A stretch of DNA of 64,000 nucleotides from Pachyseris speciosa. Taxonomy: Eukaryota; Cnidaria; Anthozoa; Scleractinia; Pachyseridae. Of this stretch, positions 31,938-42,800 are shown piece by piece (the stretch's first letter is position 1; each line of letters starts with the position of its first letter). The translations under genes and the position numbers were made by a program. The notes beneath the pieces are model-generated. The model had not been told where the DNA came from. It saw nothing but the letters and a program-made list of their open reading frames with translations, and did not search any database. The stretch spans positions 930,001 to 994,000 of the forward strand of contig JAEMWC010000085.1 of assembly GCA_016490735.1 (NCBI GenBank), in the 5' to 3' direction.

Positions 31938-33242
31938 TTAAATGTTAAAAGCGTTGCTTAGCTTATGGGGGTCCGTTATCACCGTGTCACCAATAATCAG
32001 TTTTGACGCCGGGGCAGAGTTTTTCTTTCGCGATAATATTGTATTAATTCCATTCCAAGTCGCTTTTGCTTTTCCAACGTTATCCTTGAAGTAAGAATGA
32101 TAGTAATTCTTCTTGCAGGCCTTAATAGAATGGTTTACTCGATTCTTAAGTCGTCTGTACTCCGCCCATTTTAACTGATCATTGGTGACGGTTGCAATTC
32201 GCTTTATTCTGTCTCTTTCCCACATCAATCGCTTGATTTCAGGGGTGAGCCAGGGAGCCTTAGAGTTTCTAACTCTCCTTTTCTTAACAGGTGCATGAAG
32301 GTTGGCTACTGCTAAAAATGATTGTTTCCACACCTCCCACGCTCTAGTAGGATCATCTATTTGCTCTATTATGTCCCAAGGTACCAGCACCATGTCATTC
32401 ATAAAGTTATCGGGCACAAAATTTTTGTATTGTCTCGATTCAATGATTCGCGGGAACGACCTAGGGCATGTTAATTTTCTAGAGACATAGATAAGACTGT
32501 GATCGCTGCAACCAATATGAGACACGCCTGATGTAACAAATTTGTCGGGCTCATTGGTAAGAAATAAGTCGATAAGTGATTTAGAACTTGAGGTGACGTG
32601 TGTAGGCTCCTTAATCAATTCAGCATATTGATACGATTCACAGAGTTCAATAAGGTGTTTAGTTTCATTAGCTGGGGTAATTGCCGTCATGTCACAGTTT
32701 AAATCACCTAGTATATTTGATTCAATATTTTCCGCTTCAATCTTTCCCAGAAGGACCTCGAACTTAACAAAAAGTTCAATTGGTGTATTCGGAGGTCTGT
32801 ACCAGTTTGAAAGAAGAAATGGCTTGGCCTTGGGTTTTTGAATTTCAATACACAAGAACTCAAGATCTGGATCAGAAAGGTCGGATCTGATTTTATAATC
32901 GATAACGTTACGAATGTACATGGCAACACCACCACCACCTCTGCACCGGTCACGCCTAACAATTGTATAACCTTCTATTGACACTGCAGAATCAGTAAAG
33001 TTATTGTCAAGACGAGTCTCACTTAAGGCTAGTATGTCTCATGACTGAGATTGCATTCTTAGGCGAAGCTCGTCCAGGTATTTAGGCAAACTGACAATAT
33101 TGACAAATGCAATTTTAAAGCCCTTAAGTTTGGGTAAACCGAAAGTTAGGTCTGGTTCAGATGTACGGTCATGACCAGGTTCCCGATTAGAATTTTCATT
33201 AGACCGGGACGAGGTAGGGATAGCAGGCTCACTACCAAATAT
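31938..33242 (-). pseudogene. LINE ORF2, AP-type endonuclease part
   Basis: The frame directly after the ORF1 stop begins IFGSEPAIPTSS and includes GFKIAFVNIVSLPKYLDELR, a TGA, then DILALSETRLD (the catalytic SETRL glutamate), the GGGGVAMYIR block, ILGDLNCDM and the terminal CSDHSLIYV. These are hallmarks of the apurinic-type endonuclease of CR1/Jockey LINEs. The longest stop-free part is 32984-31938. It then reads into a frameshift before the RT. Confidence 0.9.
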
Positions 33243-34640
33243 TCAATTAGACTTAAGAAAATCAGCATAGCAATTCGAAAGAAGTGAAGACCCTTTGCGG
33301 TTAAGGTGGACACCCCTACGATTTAAACAAGTTAAGTCTATATTGGTGACGCGGAGCAATGTAAGCCCACGAGAGCTACAAAACGACTTTAAGATCTTAT
33401 TGGCCTCTTTGATTTTGTCGTTTAATTCTAAGTTATCTGACCTGGGTAGCAGTGGTGAAATTGCTAGGCGCGTAGACGGGAAATCCTGTTGAATCTGAGT
33501 TACCACGTTGACAATGCCCTCAGCCACGCTGCGCGGACTTTCGTCGCGTATGTTATTATTTCCAACATGGAGGATGATTTCATCTGGCTCCTTTCTAAGC
33601 AAGGGCTTTAAATAATCCTCCATATCTGCAATTCGAGCACCCGAGAAGGACTTGACTGCCACATGCTTATCATTCGTTGATAGATCCCAACCCTGGACGT
33701 GTTGAATAATGGAGTCCCCGGCTATGAAGACAAGCTTCTTTTTTCGCATGTGATCTGTTGATGGATTTCCACTAGAGACCGAAATAGAAGGATTCTGAGT
33801 TTGCTGTGCAGCATTCGGAGTGCCCCGATCTTGATGGCTGAATTGATTTCGCTCAAAAGTCGGCCGTGATGGTTCAGTTGGATTTGCGTTCGTTGAAAAT
33901 TTTCCCTTTTTGCTGCGTTTTCTTCTGCTTCTCTGTTTGAACTTCTCGCCGTTAACAGTTACCCAGGAGGATTCGTTGTCATGCACAGGTGACACACCAT
34001 TCACACCTTCAGATATTTGGTCATGCAAATTTGTAGAAATAGTAGGAACACACTTTTCTTCATTGGGGTTTTGGAGTTCGTTGTTCATTAGTCGGATGGC
34101 TGTTAAAAGGCTCTTGTTCTCTTCGCGCAGCGAATTAGCTTCCTGTTTCAAAATGATGTGGTGGGACTCCAACTCCTGCAATTTCTCTTGAAGATCTTTG
34201 TTCTCATTCTGCAGTGATATGACCAGCTCATTTGCATAAGACGCGCTCGCTTCGGATTTAAGATTCTCAATTTCCAGGCGGCAGACTTCTTTGTCTTTAG
34301 CCTCAATAAAAGAAGATAAATCTTCAATTATGAGCTTGCTATTAGAACAAGACCAGGCCGTTTCTCGTTTATCCATTTCAGCGTTCGAGCTGCTCCTCTC
34401 AATCGGCTCCTCACCACGGTCTTGGTCTTGAGCTTGAATGGCGGCTCGTAGTCGATCGATTAATACGCTTTTATTTCCACTACGTTTGAGTCCACGCTTA
34501 TTCAGTTCTGCTTTTAACTCGTCCGTCTTGAGAGACGAGACATATGTTGCCGGATCTGGAGTATCTTGTTCAGGGGAGATTTCACCTTGTTCGGTGCTCA
34601 CGGCTTCAGAGCTCGCAGACACGCGTCCGTCCGCCATCAT
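33243..34640 (-). CDS. LINE ORF1: SAP domain, coiled coil and SGNH/esterase domain
   Basis: Intact 465-residue ORF1. Residues ~32-72 resemble a SAP DNA-binding domain (LKTDELKAELNKRGLKRSGN then LIDRLRAAI). Residues ~100-195 are a long heptad-like coiled coil (ENKDLQEKLQELESHH, LREENKSLLTAIRLMNNEL). Around 235-255 is a basic stretch (RSRRKRSKKGK). Residues ~305-465 match an SGNH-type esterase: FIAGDSIIQ (block I Ser), LHVGNNNI (block III) and GVHLNRKG (block V His). Esterase-type ORF1 proteins are known from CR1-like LINEs, where the domain probably aids RNA or membrane binding. The aspartate usually three residues before the His is not obvious (RRGVH). Confidence 0.88.
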   Translation of the reverse strand: MMADGRVSASSEAVSTEQGEISPEQDTPDPATYVSSLKTDELKAELNKRGLKRSGNKSVLIDRLRAAIQAQDQDRGEEPIERSSSNAEMDKRETAWSCSNSKLIIEDLSSFIEAKDKEVCRLEIENLKSEASASYANELVISLQNENKDLQEKLQELESHHIILKQEANSLREENKSLLTAIRLMNNELQNPNEEKCVPTISTNLHDQISEGVNGVSPVHDNESSWVTVNGEKFKQRSRRKRSKKGKFSTNANPTEPSRPTFERNQFSHQDRGTPNAAQQTQNPSISVSSGNPSTDHMRKKKLVFIAGDSIIQHVQGWDLSTNDKHVAVKSFSGARIADMEDYLKPLLRKEPDEIILHVGNNNIRDESPRSVAEGIVNVVTQIQQDFPSTRLAISPLLPRSDNLELNDKIKEANKILKSFCSSRGLTLLRVTNIDLTCLNRRGVHLNRKGSSLLSNCYADFLKSN

Positions 34641-34861
34641 TCGCTACGGCGACCTCTACTACGGCGGTCGTGGATGCGGAGTCCTCGGGAGAGTACGTCA
34701 CCGTAGCTCTCCAAATTTCAACTTTAAGCAAGCAGTGACTACGGCTCACTTGTTTTCGCTGTTATGACCTCCTTTGGAGAAGCGAATACATAAAACAACG
34801 TAGTTGTCACATGAAAGAAAAATATGGGCTTCACTTCAGACGAAGAATTCAGTACTGTATT

Positions 34862-34951
34862 GGGGAGCAGGGATGGCGTAGTGGTGAGAGCACTCGCCTT
34901 CCACCAATGTGGCCCGGGCTCGATTCCCGGACTCGACGTCATATGTGGGTT

Positions 34952-34995
<44 letters not shown>

Positions 34996-35122
34996 CGGGT
35001 ACTCCGGTTTTCCCCTCTCCACAAAAACCAACATTTCCAAATTCCAATTTCATCTGCTTGTAAAGCGCATTTGATCATATACACATGGAAAATGCGCTAT
35101 ATAAGTTCTAAATTATTATTAC
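34862..35122 (+). mobile_element. tRNA-derived SINE
   Basis: Starts GGGGAGCAGGGATGGCGTAG with a pol III A box (TGGCGTAGTGGTGAGAGC) and a B box inside GGGCTCGATTCCCGG about 35 bases later. A central domain with GCTCCGAGAGGTTTTTCTCC follows, and then a 3' part ending GCGCTATATAAG and (ATT)n. This is the standard tRNA head, conserved body and short-repeat tail of a SINE. It abuts the 5' side of the LINE. Confidence 0.9.
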
Positions 35123-36112
35123 TGCTTTAGACTGTAAAACTTAATTTGCCACAGCGGACGAGATTATCTAGAACGAACCAAAAACATTGAAAATAGAAAC
35201 CAATTTCCTTCTTTTGAGAGAGACTTTGTGCAAGACTTTCTGTACTTAAATTTCAATCTTTCGTTTGCCAAGAAGAATATTAATAGAAAACATCATCGGA
35301 GGGCGATTTCTACACAAAACAGAAAACTACAATTGAAGATCGGAGTTCGCTGCAAGTGATTTTTCTTCTTATGTGCCGTATTTAACAAGAAATCAACAAA
35401 TTCAACGTTTTAGATATTTTATTCTTACGTAATTAAACTTCAGTGACATTTCATTAGCTTTATTGCTAACAGTCGTACTTACGGTTTTCGTCTAGCCTTT
35501 GTTTTTTCTGGCAGTATTTCCGCGGCATGGCACACTCTGCTGACAAGAAATCTTTTACGAGAAAACGCAGGGAAAACGTATTTACTGGAAAACCAGAAGC
35601 TTCAAAATACTTTCTTGATAAAGTGAAAAACAATCTATGTTAGTTTTTAAAACTAGTGACCGCAAAGAATAGGAGGAGAGTCGACTTTTATACTCACGTA
35701 GTAGCGACTACGCCAGAAGGCAGTTCTTCACGTTGCAGGATTTGGCGCTACGGCGAAAGCTCATTTCCAAGCATGCGCACTGCTTCATTTCTGGGCTTTT
35801 TTACTTCCGGCCGCCGTAGCATAGGTCGCCGTAGTGATTTACTTAAAGTCCCTATTGTCTAATCGCTTTTTGGAAAAAAAAAAAAAAAAAAATTACGACC
35901 TTTCCGAAAACCTCAGCCCTGTCGGCCAAACAGTGCCAAACAAAGGGCGGTATTTTGGGTTCCAGTCCATGCGCATTTCGTTCCTCCGAAACGGCGGGAG
36001 ATTTCTGTGTGCCGCCATATTTTATAGTGGTGTTATACGCAGAAAGCTTGGCGGTAGAGCAGTCGATACAACAGTCGGTAGAGCAATCATCCGACACCAT
36101 AATTATTAGAGA
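35123..36112. other. Upstream region of BTB gene 2
   Basis: AT-rich to 35.6 kb, then GC-richer sequence with CTACGGCGA-type motifs (about 35700-35840) and an A-run at 35874-35891. It probably holds the promoter and 5' UTR of the BTB gene. A near-repeat of GTCGGTAGAGCA (36056-36066 and 36073-36085) lies just upstream of the start codon. Confidence 0.45.
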
Positions 36113-36979
36113 ATGGCCACAGTAAAACGTGCGAGAACAGAAGGGTCAGGGGACGAGTTGGATTTCTCAAAGCCATGGAAAATGAGCGATGTTGTGTTGC
36201 TGGTGGAAGATCAAAGATTTCATGTGCATCGCAATGTACTCGTGTTGTGGTCGCCTGTTTTCGAGAAAATGTTTACGTCAAATTTTAGAGAGAAGAACAA
36301 AGGTGAAATTCGACTGCCTGGAAAGCAAGTGGAGGCTGTCAATGCGTTGTTGTTGATGATTTATCCGCCAGCCGATGAAGAAATCACCCTGGAAAATTAC
36401 AAAGGTATCTTAGAGCTTGCGCATGAGTATCAAATGGCCTCCATTGTTGAGAAATGCGAAGATTTGCTAGACATTGATGCTATAGACAGGGAGAAATTGC
36501 AAGACCCCATTTCGTTGCTCATCTTGGCGCAGAATTACGAGTTAGAGAGCCTGAAGACTAAGTGTATTAAGTGCAGTGCTCGCTGTGGCCTGCAGCAGAT
36601 CAAGGAACATGAACTCTTTGATGCAATCGAACCACAAAACTATGCACGCATCTTGGAAGTCATCATCACAAGGATGGATGACCTTCAAAAGTCCCTCCCA
36701 TCAAAGGAGATGTTACGGGGCATCAAAGCAAAAGGAATCAAAAAAATAGATGCCATAGTCAAGCTACTGCTAAAACATGCTGCGTACAAGAATTTCGTGC
36801 CTGGCCGTGACCTTAACACGCAGAATGATGCCGTTGAAGCTTACCTGCTGGCGCTCAAGTTAGACAACACAAATCACAGCTGCCCTGATAAATACAATAA
36901 CATCTGTCCAGGGCTGAGCCCAGTTTCCCCACTCCTTCGACAGTTGAAAGGAATTTTTGAATCCCTGGCTGAAGGATAA
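36113..36979 (+). CDS. BTB/POZ domain protein 2 (intronless)
   Basis: A single exon of 288 residues with start GAGAATGGCC. The BTB/POZ domain spans residues ~18-120: SDVVLLVEDQRFHVHRNVLV, LWSPVFEKMFTSNFREK, IRLPGKQVEAVNALLLMIY and ILELAHEYQMASIVEKCEDL. Then come BACK-like helices (LLILAQNYELESLKTKCI, AIEPQNYARILEVIITRM). A C-terminal extension of ~90 residues (GIKAKGIKKIDAIVKLLLKH, then LLRQLKGIFESLAEG) is absent from BTB gene 1 and I do not recognise it. By family analogy it could be a Cullin-3 adaptor or a protein-interaction hub. It shares DFSKPWK.SDV.LLV, QRFHVHR and IEPQNY.RILE with BTB gene 1, so the two are paralogues. No known partner domain is present. Confidence 0.9.
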   Translation: MATVKRARTEGSGDELDFSKPWKMSDVVLLVEDQRFHVHRNVLVLWSPVFEKMFTSNFREKNKGEIRLPGKQVEAVNALLLMIYPPADEEITLENYKGILELAHEYQMASIVEKCEDLLDIDAIDREKLQDPISLLILAQNYELESLKTKCIKCSARCGLQQIKEHELFDAIEPQNYARILEVIITRMDDLQKSLPSKEMLRGIKAKGIKKIDAIVKLLLKHAAYKNFVPGRDLNTQNDAVEAYLLALKLDNTNHSCPDKYNNICPGLSPVSPLLRQLKGIFESLAEG

Positions 36980-39640
36980 ATCCTTGTCCTTTAGAGGATA
37001 TTTTTATGGACGGTTTGCTAATGTACTTAAATAATGCACATGTCATCGGTTTCCCTGTGGGGTCTACCCCCGGGCCAACCAGGGAGATATGTGGAGGAAT
37101 ACAAAGAGATGGATGGGATTCTTTGCCTGAGGGTATGGGAAAAAACAACCTTTTTTACGATCAAAGATTAGGGGGTGGGGAAATCACGAATTTGTAAAAG
37201 ATGTTGGGCATTTTCTGCTGAGACACCTCACCCAGGGGACCTAGTCATGTAAGATTCCCCAATTCCCTGGGGAAATTCCTCAAGTTTGCTTGACTGATTT
37301 TACAAAACCCCCTGGTTAGCCCAAAGCCAATGACATGTGCATAACAACTGCCCTTCACTTGCCCCACTTCCCTCCTCCCTATCCTATGCAGAGACTTTCC
37401 AAAATAGTTATCCCTAAAATCAAACAGCCTGTCTGTGGCGACAAAAGAACAAAATAATATTGATGAAATGCAGCTGCCAATTGATTTCTAAAGAACCACT
37501 ACTTTAGAACCAGCCTTGAGCATTAACAAAGCAGTAACATCAAGGAGTCAGCTAACTACCAATAATTTTTACTTTATTCAAACTTGCAAAGTCAGCCGGA
37601 TGTTATCAGCAGCAATTCTAAGGACTGCATCCCTGTTTGAGTGAAAAAACATTGAAATTTAATACATGAAAAATGTTTTCAATGCAATGATGCCCCATAT
37701 CCTTTGTCCTAGACCCATGAATTAAACCAGAAGATCTTGATCTTTCACTGTCATCAGAATGGAGTTCCAAAAGAAGACATTATCTAAAAAAAGTATAATG
37801 TAGCAAAAGGTTGTACCTACAGTAGTCAACATATTTGCTTTGAATTTTATTCAAAATAGTCAGCATCTTTTTTTTATATGTTAAGAAGATTCTGATTTTC
37901 CTTTTTCTTAGATAGCATTTACTCTTTATATGTGTTTGGGATAGTTGCTTGGTGCATCTGATTCATAACCTAATGTTTTCTTTTGTATAACATTGCTCAA
38001 AATGCACAAGGAAAGTGTGATACAGCACCTTCCAGCTAAACAAGCAATATTGAGTGTATTACGTAACTGATTAATCTCTGGCTTTCAAAATCTGAGCTTT
38101 CAGAGTTTCACTTCTGACAGTTTTTATCCATTTTTGTAAAATGATATTGGCAAAAACTAGCACCATTTCTCGGTTGTTTTTGATAAATATCTTACCCATA
38201 TGTTCTTGATTATGGTCAACTCAGCACTACACACCTAGCTGGATATTGATCATAGCAAATGCAATGCACGCTTGTTTATTGTTGAAATAAGTCACTCAAT
38301 AAAACAGCTGATATTGTTGGTAATCTTTCTATGACCTCTTTCCTAACAGTGTATGCCCTGATTTAAATTTAGAACTCCATCTACAAGGGGGCTTAATGGT
38401 CATTTCAAAATGTAGCCAATTTTCACGGATCAGCTGGCTGTCAAATTTTTTCTGAAAGCAATCTCATACTCTCAGTTTCTTTATGAAGCCTGTTGTTTAT
38501 TGTTGAAATAAGTCAATAAAACAGCTGATATTGTTGGTAATCTTTCTATGACCTCTTTCCTAACAGTGTATGCCCTGATTTAAATTTAGAACTCCATCTA
38601 CAAGGGGGCTTAATGGTCATTTCAAAATGTAGCCAATTTTCACGGATCAGCTGGCTGTCAAATTTTTGCTGAAAGCAATCTCATACTCTCAATTTTTTTT
38701 ATGAAGCCTGAATGCTGCAATGGTGGTCTTGTTAAGTCTTGATGTCATATTCACAACACCTCTATCAGTAACTTACAAAATCCACGGTTACTGGAGGGTA
38801 CAGTGCCAGGGATTACTCAGTTTGCACTATTCTAGAAGCATGGTATTGGGTGGGGGACGGGTATTAATATGAATGTAAAAATGTGCTGCAGTCAGTAATT
38901 TCTCACAAACTGCCAAGGATCCACTCCATTCCCCTATCAGTCAGCCAGTGGTAAGTGCAGTTTAACTGATAATTCTATAAATAAATATCAGATGCAGAGA
39001 TTGGTTTTCAGCACTTTTTTTCTGCCACAGAGAGACCAAAATCACACTGTTGATATAATTCTTTTCTCTCAGAATCCTCAAGGGATACATGGCTGTACCC
39101 CTTATTACTTTAAATAGTTTTAAACTTCGTAGTTGTTTTAATGCAGACTTTGGTGACCATTATTATATTCTTATTACTATTATATTTTCAACTGCAAAAT
39201 GTACCAGCCTACAGGCAACCAGAAAGTTTTATTGGAGAAATACAGCAGAAAATAGACCCTGAGACTTTTGCTCCTTTTCACTTTCAAAGGCGACGGCTTT
39301 TTAGACTGCACAATCACTCCTCTTCGTCATCCCTGGGAGGAACGAAAAATGTATTTCAGAATCCTTGTTTCAGGTTGTCTCGGATAACTCCGTCTCCCGT
39401 TTTTGACTGCAGGTTGCGTGACAACTAAACGAACATTGTTTGAAGTTTGTTCGTTACGCAACGGTTTTGAATGAAAAACGCATTAAAACAATCCCGCTGC
39501 TTTGTTCTCAGTTTTCCCGAACGGTCAAACTTCAAGCGATGATGTATTTCGTGAAGAGATCGTAGACTGAGAGCAGTCGTATTTTTTTCCCCTCAGAACG
39601 CGAATGGCCTGCAAAATAATTAGAGGGAACGAAACGCGTC
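36980..39640. other. 3' flank of BTB gene 2, no gene recognised
   Basis: About 2.6 kb of AT-rich sequence, probably including the 3' UTR of BTB gene 2, plus a tandem duplication described separately. A 95-codon frame at 39141-39428 starts with a hydrophobic stretch but has no family signature. Confidence 0.4.
38272..38710. repeat. Tandem duplication, ~221-bp unit, two copies
   Basis: Unit 1 (38272-38492) and unit 2 (38493-38710) both run from TTGTTTATTGTTGAAATAAG to TTATGAAGCCTG. They are nearly identical: a CACT present in unit 1 is missing in unit 2, and there are a few substitutions and a T-run difference. The near identity implies a recent duplication. Confidence 0.95.
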
Positions 39641-39645
39641 TCGCA

Positions 39646-39719
39646 TAGCCTGCGTAACAAGCGCAAAAGGGGGAGGGAGGAGGGAAAAATAAGAGGGGGT
39701 GCGCTTGCTACGCAGGCTA
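39646..39719. repeat. Hairpin MITE, TAGCCTGCGTAACAAGCGC arms
   Basis: TAGCCTGCGTAACAAGCGCA at the left and TGCGCTTGCTACGCAGGCTA at the right pair with one mismatch around a purine-rich loop. It lies about 170 bp upstream of the UCP4 start codon. Confidence 0.85.
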
Positions 39720-39886
39720 CGTCTCCCACGGCTTCGATGCTCGCCACGGGCTAATGCCCCTCCCCACACCCGATGTCCCTTACACGCCTCCTTTGACGCC
39801 TCCACATGCTCATTGTCAGCGGTAGTTTTTCTTATTTGTTGCTTTTGTTTCGCTTTTGTTTATGCGATATCTGTTTAGGTTGTACC

Positions 39887-42800
39887 ATGGCTGAGGAAAT
39901 CAACAGTTTTGTGTACAAATATGTCTTGTCTTCTTTGGCTGCAACTGTAGCAGAAACCGGTAAGTAAATAAACAACGTAACATGACATGTGGGGCTTTTA
40001 TAGGAGAGTATAGCGGTCGTGTTATTATTGGTCGTGTTTGATATCACTTGTGTGAGTGTGATGACTCAGCCATAGAACACTTATTTTTTTTTATAGCTTA
40101 GTAATAATATCTTATTCAAACACAAGCTTTATATATCTAAGGTGAAATAGCCAGAACATTGGCAATAGGTAATACACTGGAAGTATAATAAAGTATAGGC
40201 TCTCCAAGATCAAATTTCCCGGCGACCTGGATTTCGTCATTTTTGAACCTTGATCTCAACAACTGATCGCGATTACTGGCTCGTCACTTGTCTTATTTCA
40301 TTGATTGTTTTTGCTTCGCAAGAAGATGATGACACGGCAAAAGTCTTAGAAAACAAGCTAACGTTTGTTTTATAAGTGTTACACTTTGATACACATTACA
40401 GTTGGTAGATTTATCTTTGCCAATTTAATTTTACGGAGCAAACGTTTTGAGTAAACGTAAGTAATTAAATTTCATGGGAACCGTTACAGTTTATCATATC
40501 CAAAGGCTTTTTCCTTCTTACTAAAAAGAACTGCAAGACTCTGACATTGAATCCTGAAGGGCAAGTAAAAAGTTAATCCGATACATTGACGGGATTCGAT
40601 CTGTCTTTCATGCTAACCTGCCTTCAACATGTACATTATTTATTTATTTAGTAAGATGCCAGCGATTGTAAAACTTTAAAAGAGCACTGAAAGGAAAACC
40701 TATTTGGAGGCCTGCAAAGTCCAGGACCACATGCAAGGCAAGCCACAAAGGTTTAACGAACGACAAAATAACACTGTTTTAACAAGCTTTCACAGATGAA
40801 ACCTCAAGGGGCAGTGTATTGGGAAATTTAATTTGCAATTGACACATCAGTGCAAAATCACCCAGGAGGAGAAGCACAAGTCTTTCCAGAGTCCTAGCTG
40901 TGGCAATACCTTATCATAGGAAATTAACGCTTCATAAAATTAACTCGAATTTTAAAAATTTGCATTTATTTCTGTGAGCCTTAATTTCCACATCATTAAA
41001 TGGCTTGTTAATTTCCGGGACCTTAATTTACATTATTTTTGCCTCAAATTCTTGATACACTCCATACATTCTTGACAACTAGGAAACAATAGATTTTTTC
41101 ACCCACTATATTTCAGATCAATCTTTTGCAAAGTTAAATTGTTTACCATATTTCTGAAAAAAAAGAAAAAGCATTATGTTATTAGGGTGGAGATCCGCCA
41201 GGATCATGAACATTGTAAAGAACAACTGAGTGGCAAGATTCCTTTGCATAACCCCTACGTTTAGGGAAAATTCCACAAAACTTTGTTTGCATAGCAGATT
41301 TTTTACACTTGGTGTAAAGAAAGCTAGAAGTTTGGTGTTAAAATAAATTTGTTCCTGTTGTCTCAACAAATCTGTTTCTGTGTGAGCCGCGTTAATTTCC
41401 CTTATTTGAAATTTTAGCACCTCTTTCCTATTAATTTCCTGTATTGGAAAGCAATTTTTCCTTCAATTTGCATTAATTTAAGTGGTGTTAATTTCAAATA
41501 CTTTAATTAACACTTAGCTCGGCCATAGTTCGTACCAACTATAGCTCGGCATGAGGCCCAGTTCAAGTATCTTAACTAATTCTCATGTGCTGTTAATGTA
41601 ATGTAAATTTTTGTTGACCCATATCAGCACAAAACCCTGTTGACTGAGATGCCAATTGTTTCACGTGTTAACCTTAAAAGTAATTTGCCACAAAGAAAGA
41701 TAACTGAAAAACTTAATTCCTTTAATAATTATACATTGGAAAAGATGCAAGAAGATAATCTTGAAATTTGAATGCACATTGTTTGTTTTTGGCCAGAAAC
41801 CAGCTTGAAATTTGTTTGCTAACTTTCCTTCAAGTCTGCCACAGGAAATTATTTCTGCTTGGTTACAAGTTCCACTGTAAGAATGCTGATTCTTTAGGAT
41901 CAAGCACTTTGAAAAGAGTTTGAAGTTTAAAGTTTTCTGCCTGCCCCAGGGCGGAGTCTGTTAGACTGTTGGAAATTATCAGTCAAATTGGATTATGTCA
42001 GACTGTCTGAGCTCTTTGCATGATCATGTCTCTGATCACACAAAGAGCTCACAGTCAATTGCCAGCATTGTTATATTTTCTACTTTGTTAAGGTATTGTT
42101 CTAGGCATTAAAATTAATACAGTAGGTTCAGTTAATTAAAGGACCGTAAAGCATCTGAATCAAAGCTGCGGAGAAAGCAGAAATTCCTGACTGAGCTTAA
42201 GGAGGAAAAATGGTTTGGACAAAATTTCCAAATTTAAATAGCCATTCTTAATAGAAAATTATTGATTGAAATGCCTGGGCCTTGATACATTTGCCATTTG
42301 AATATTCATTCCAAAACAGTAATCAAGAGAACATAAAGAAATCAGTTACTTTATTGTGTAAGATAAACTTTGTCCCTGGGGAGAATATCATGCACTAGAC
42401 TTAAGGACATGGCTCATACTGGTTTCCAGCACTTTTATTTTGATGGATCAGTACTTTCAATCTCTACGCATTACTACCTTTGTATTGGTATCAGAGAAAT
42501 GCCCAGTTATTGTTGATCACTTTATGAAACATTTTTTTACATAATTTGCTACCATAGCAACACTTTAACCTGTTAAAAACACTCCTACTTGAGCAATAAT
42601 AACTCAAAAATGAGGTGGGTGACCCCCAGTTTTTATTGTCAGGAAATATTTAGCATAATAACATACAACTTTTTTGCAAAGTTAAAAATTATTGGAGCAG
42701 GTTCAGAACTACCTTAAAAGTTTGCAAATTTAAGGTGATTTTAAACTTTGCAAAATGTTTTGAGAATTTGTAGTTTGTTGAGATTGGCACTTGACGGTAC

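Larger units (their letters stand above)
30139..34790 (-). mobile_element. CR1-like LINE, nearly full length, two ORFs
   Basis: Minus-strand non-LTR retrotransposon. A 5' UTR (~34790-34641) precedes ORF1 (34640-33243), then ORF2 with an AP-type endonuclease (about 33230-31938) and reverse transcriptase (31801-30308). The 3' UTR ends in AATAAAGTTTATTATTATTG near 30145. ORF1 and the endonuclease part are in the same frame, separated by a TGA. A second TGA lies at about 33039-33041, and a 7-base near-duplication near 31935 shifts the frame between endonuclease and RT. The copy is therefore dead but young-looking. The left edge is clear; the 5' edge is approximate. Confidence 0.93.

Noticed and set aside
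33910..34767. Plus-strand frames of 93 and 109 codons
   Set aside because: Shadows of the minus-strand LINE ORF1.
39141..39428. 95-codon frame with a hydrophobic start resembling a signal peptide
   Set aside because: No family motif, no Kozak or splice context, and it lies in AT-rich intergenic DNA where T-rich codons give hydrophobic runs by chance.
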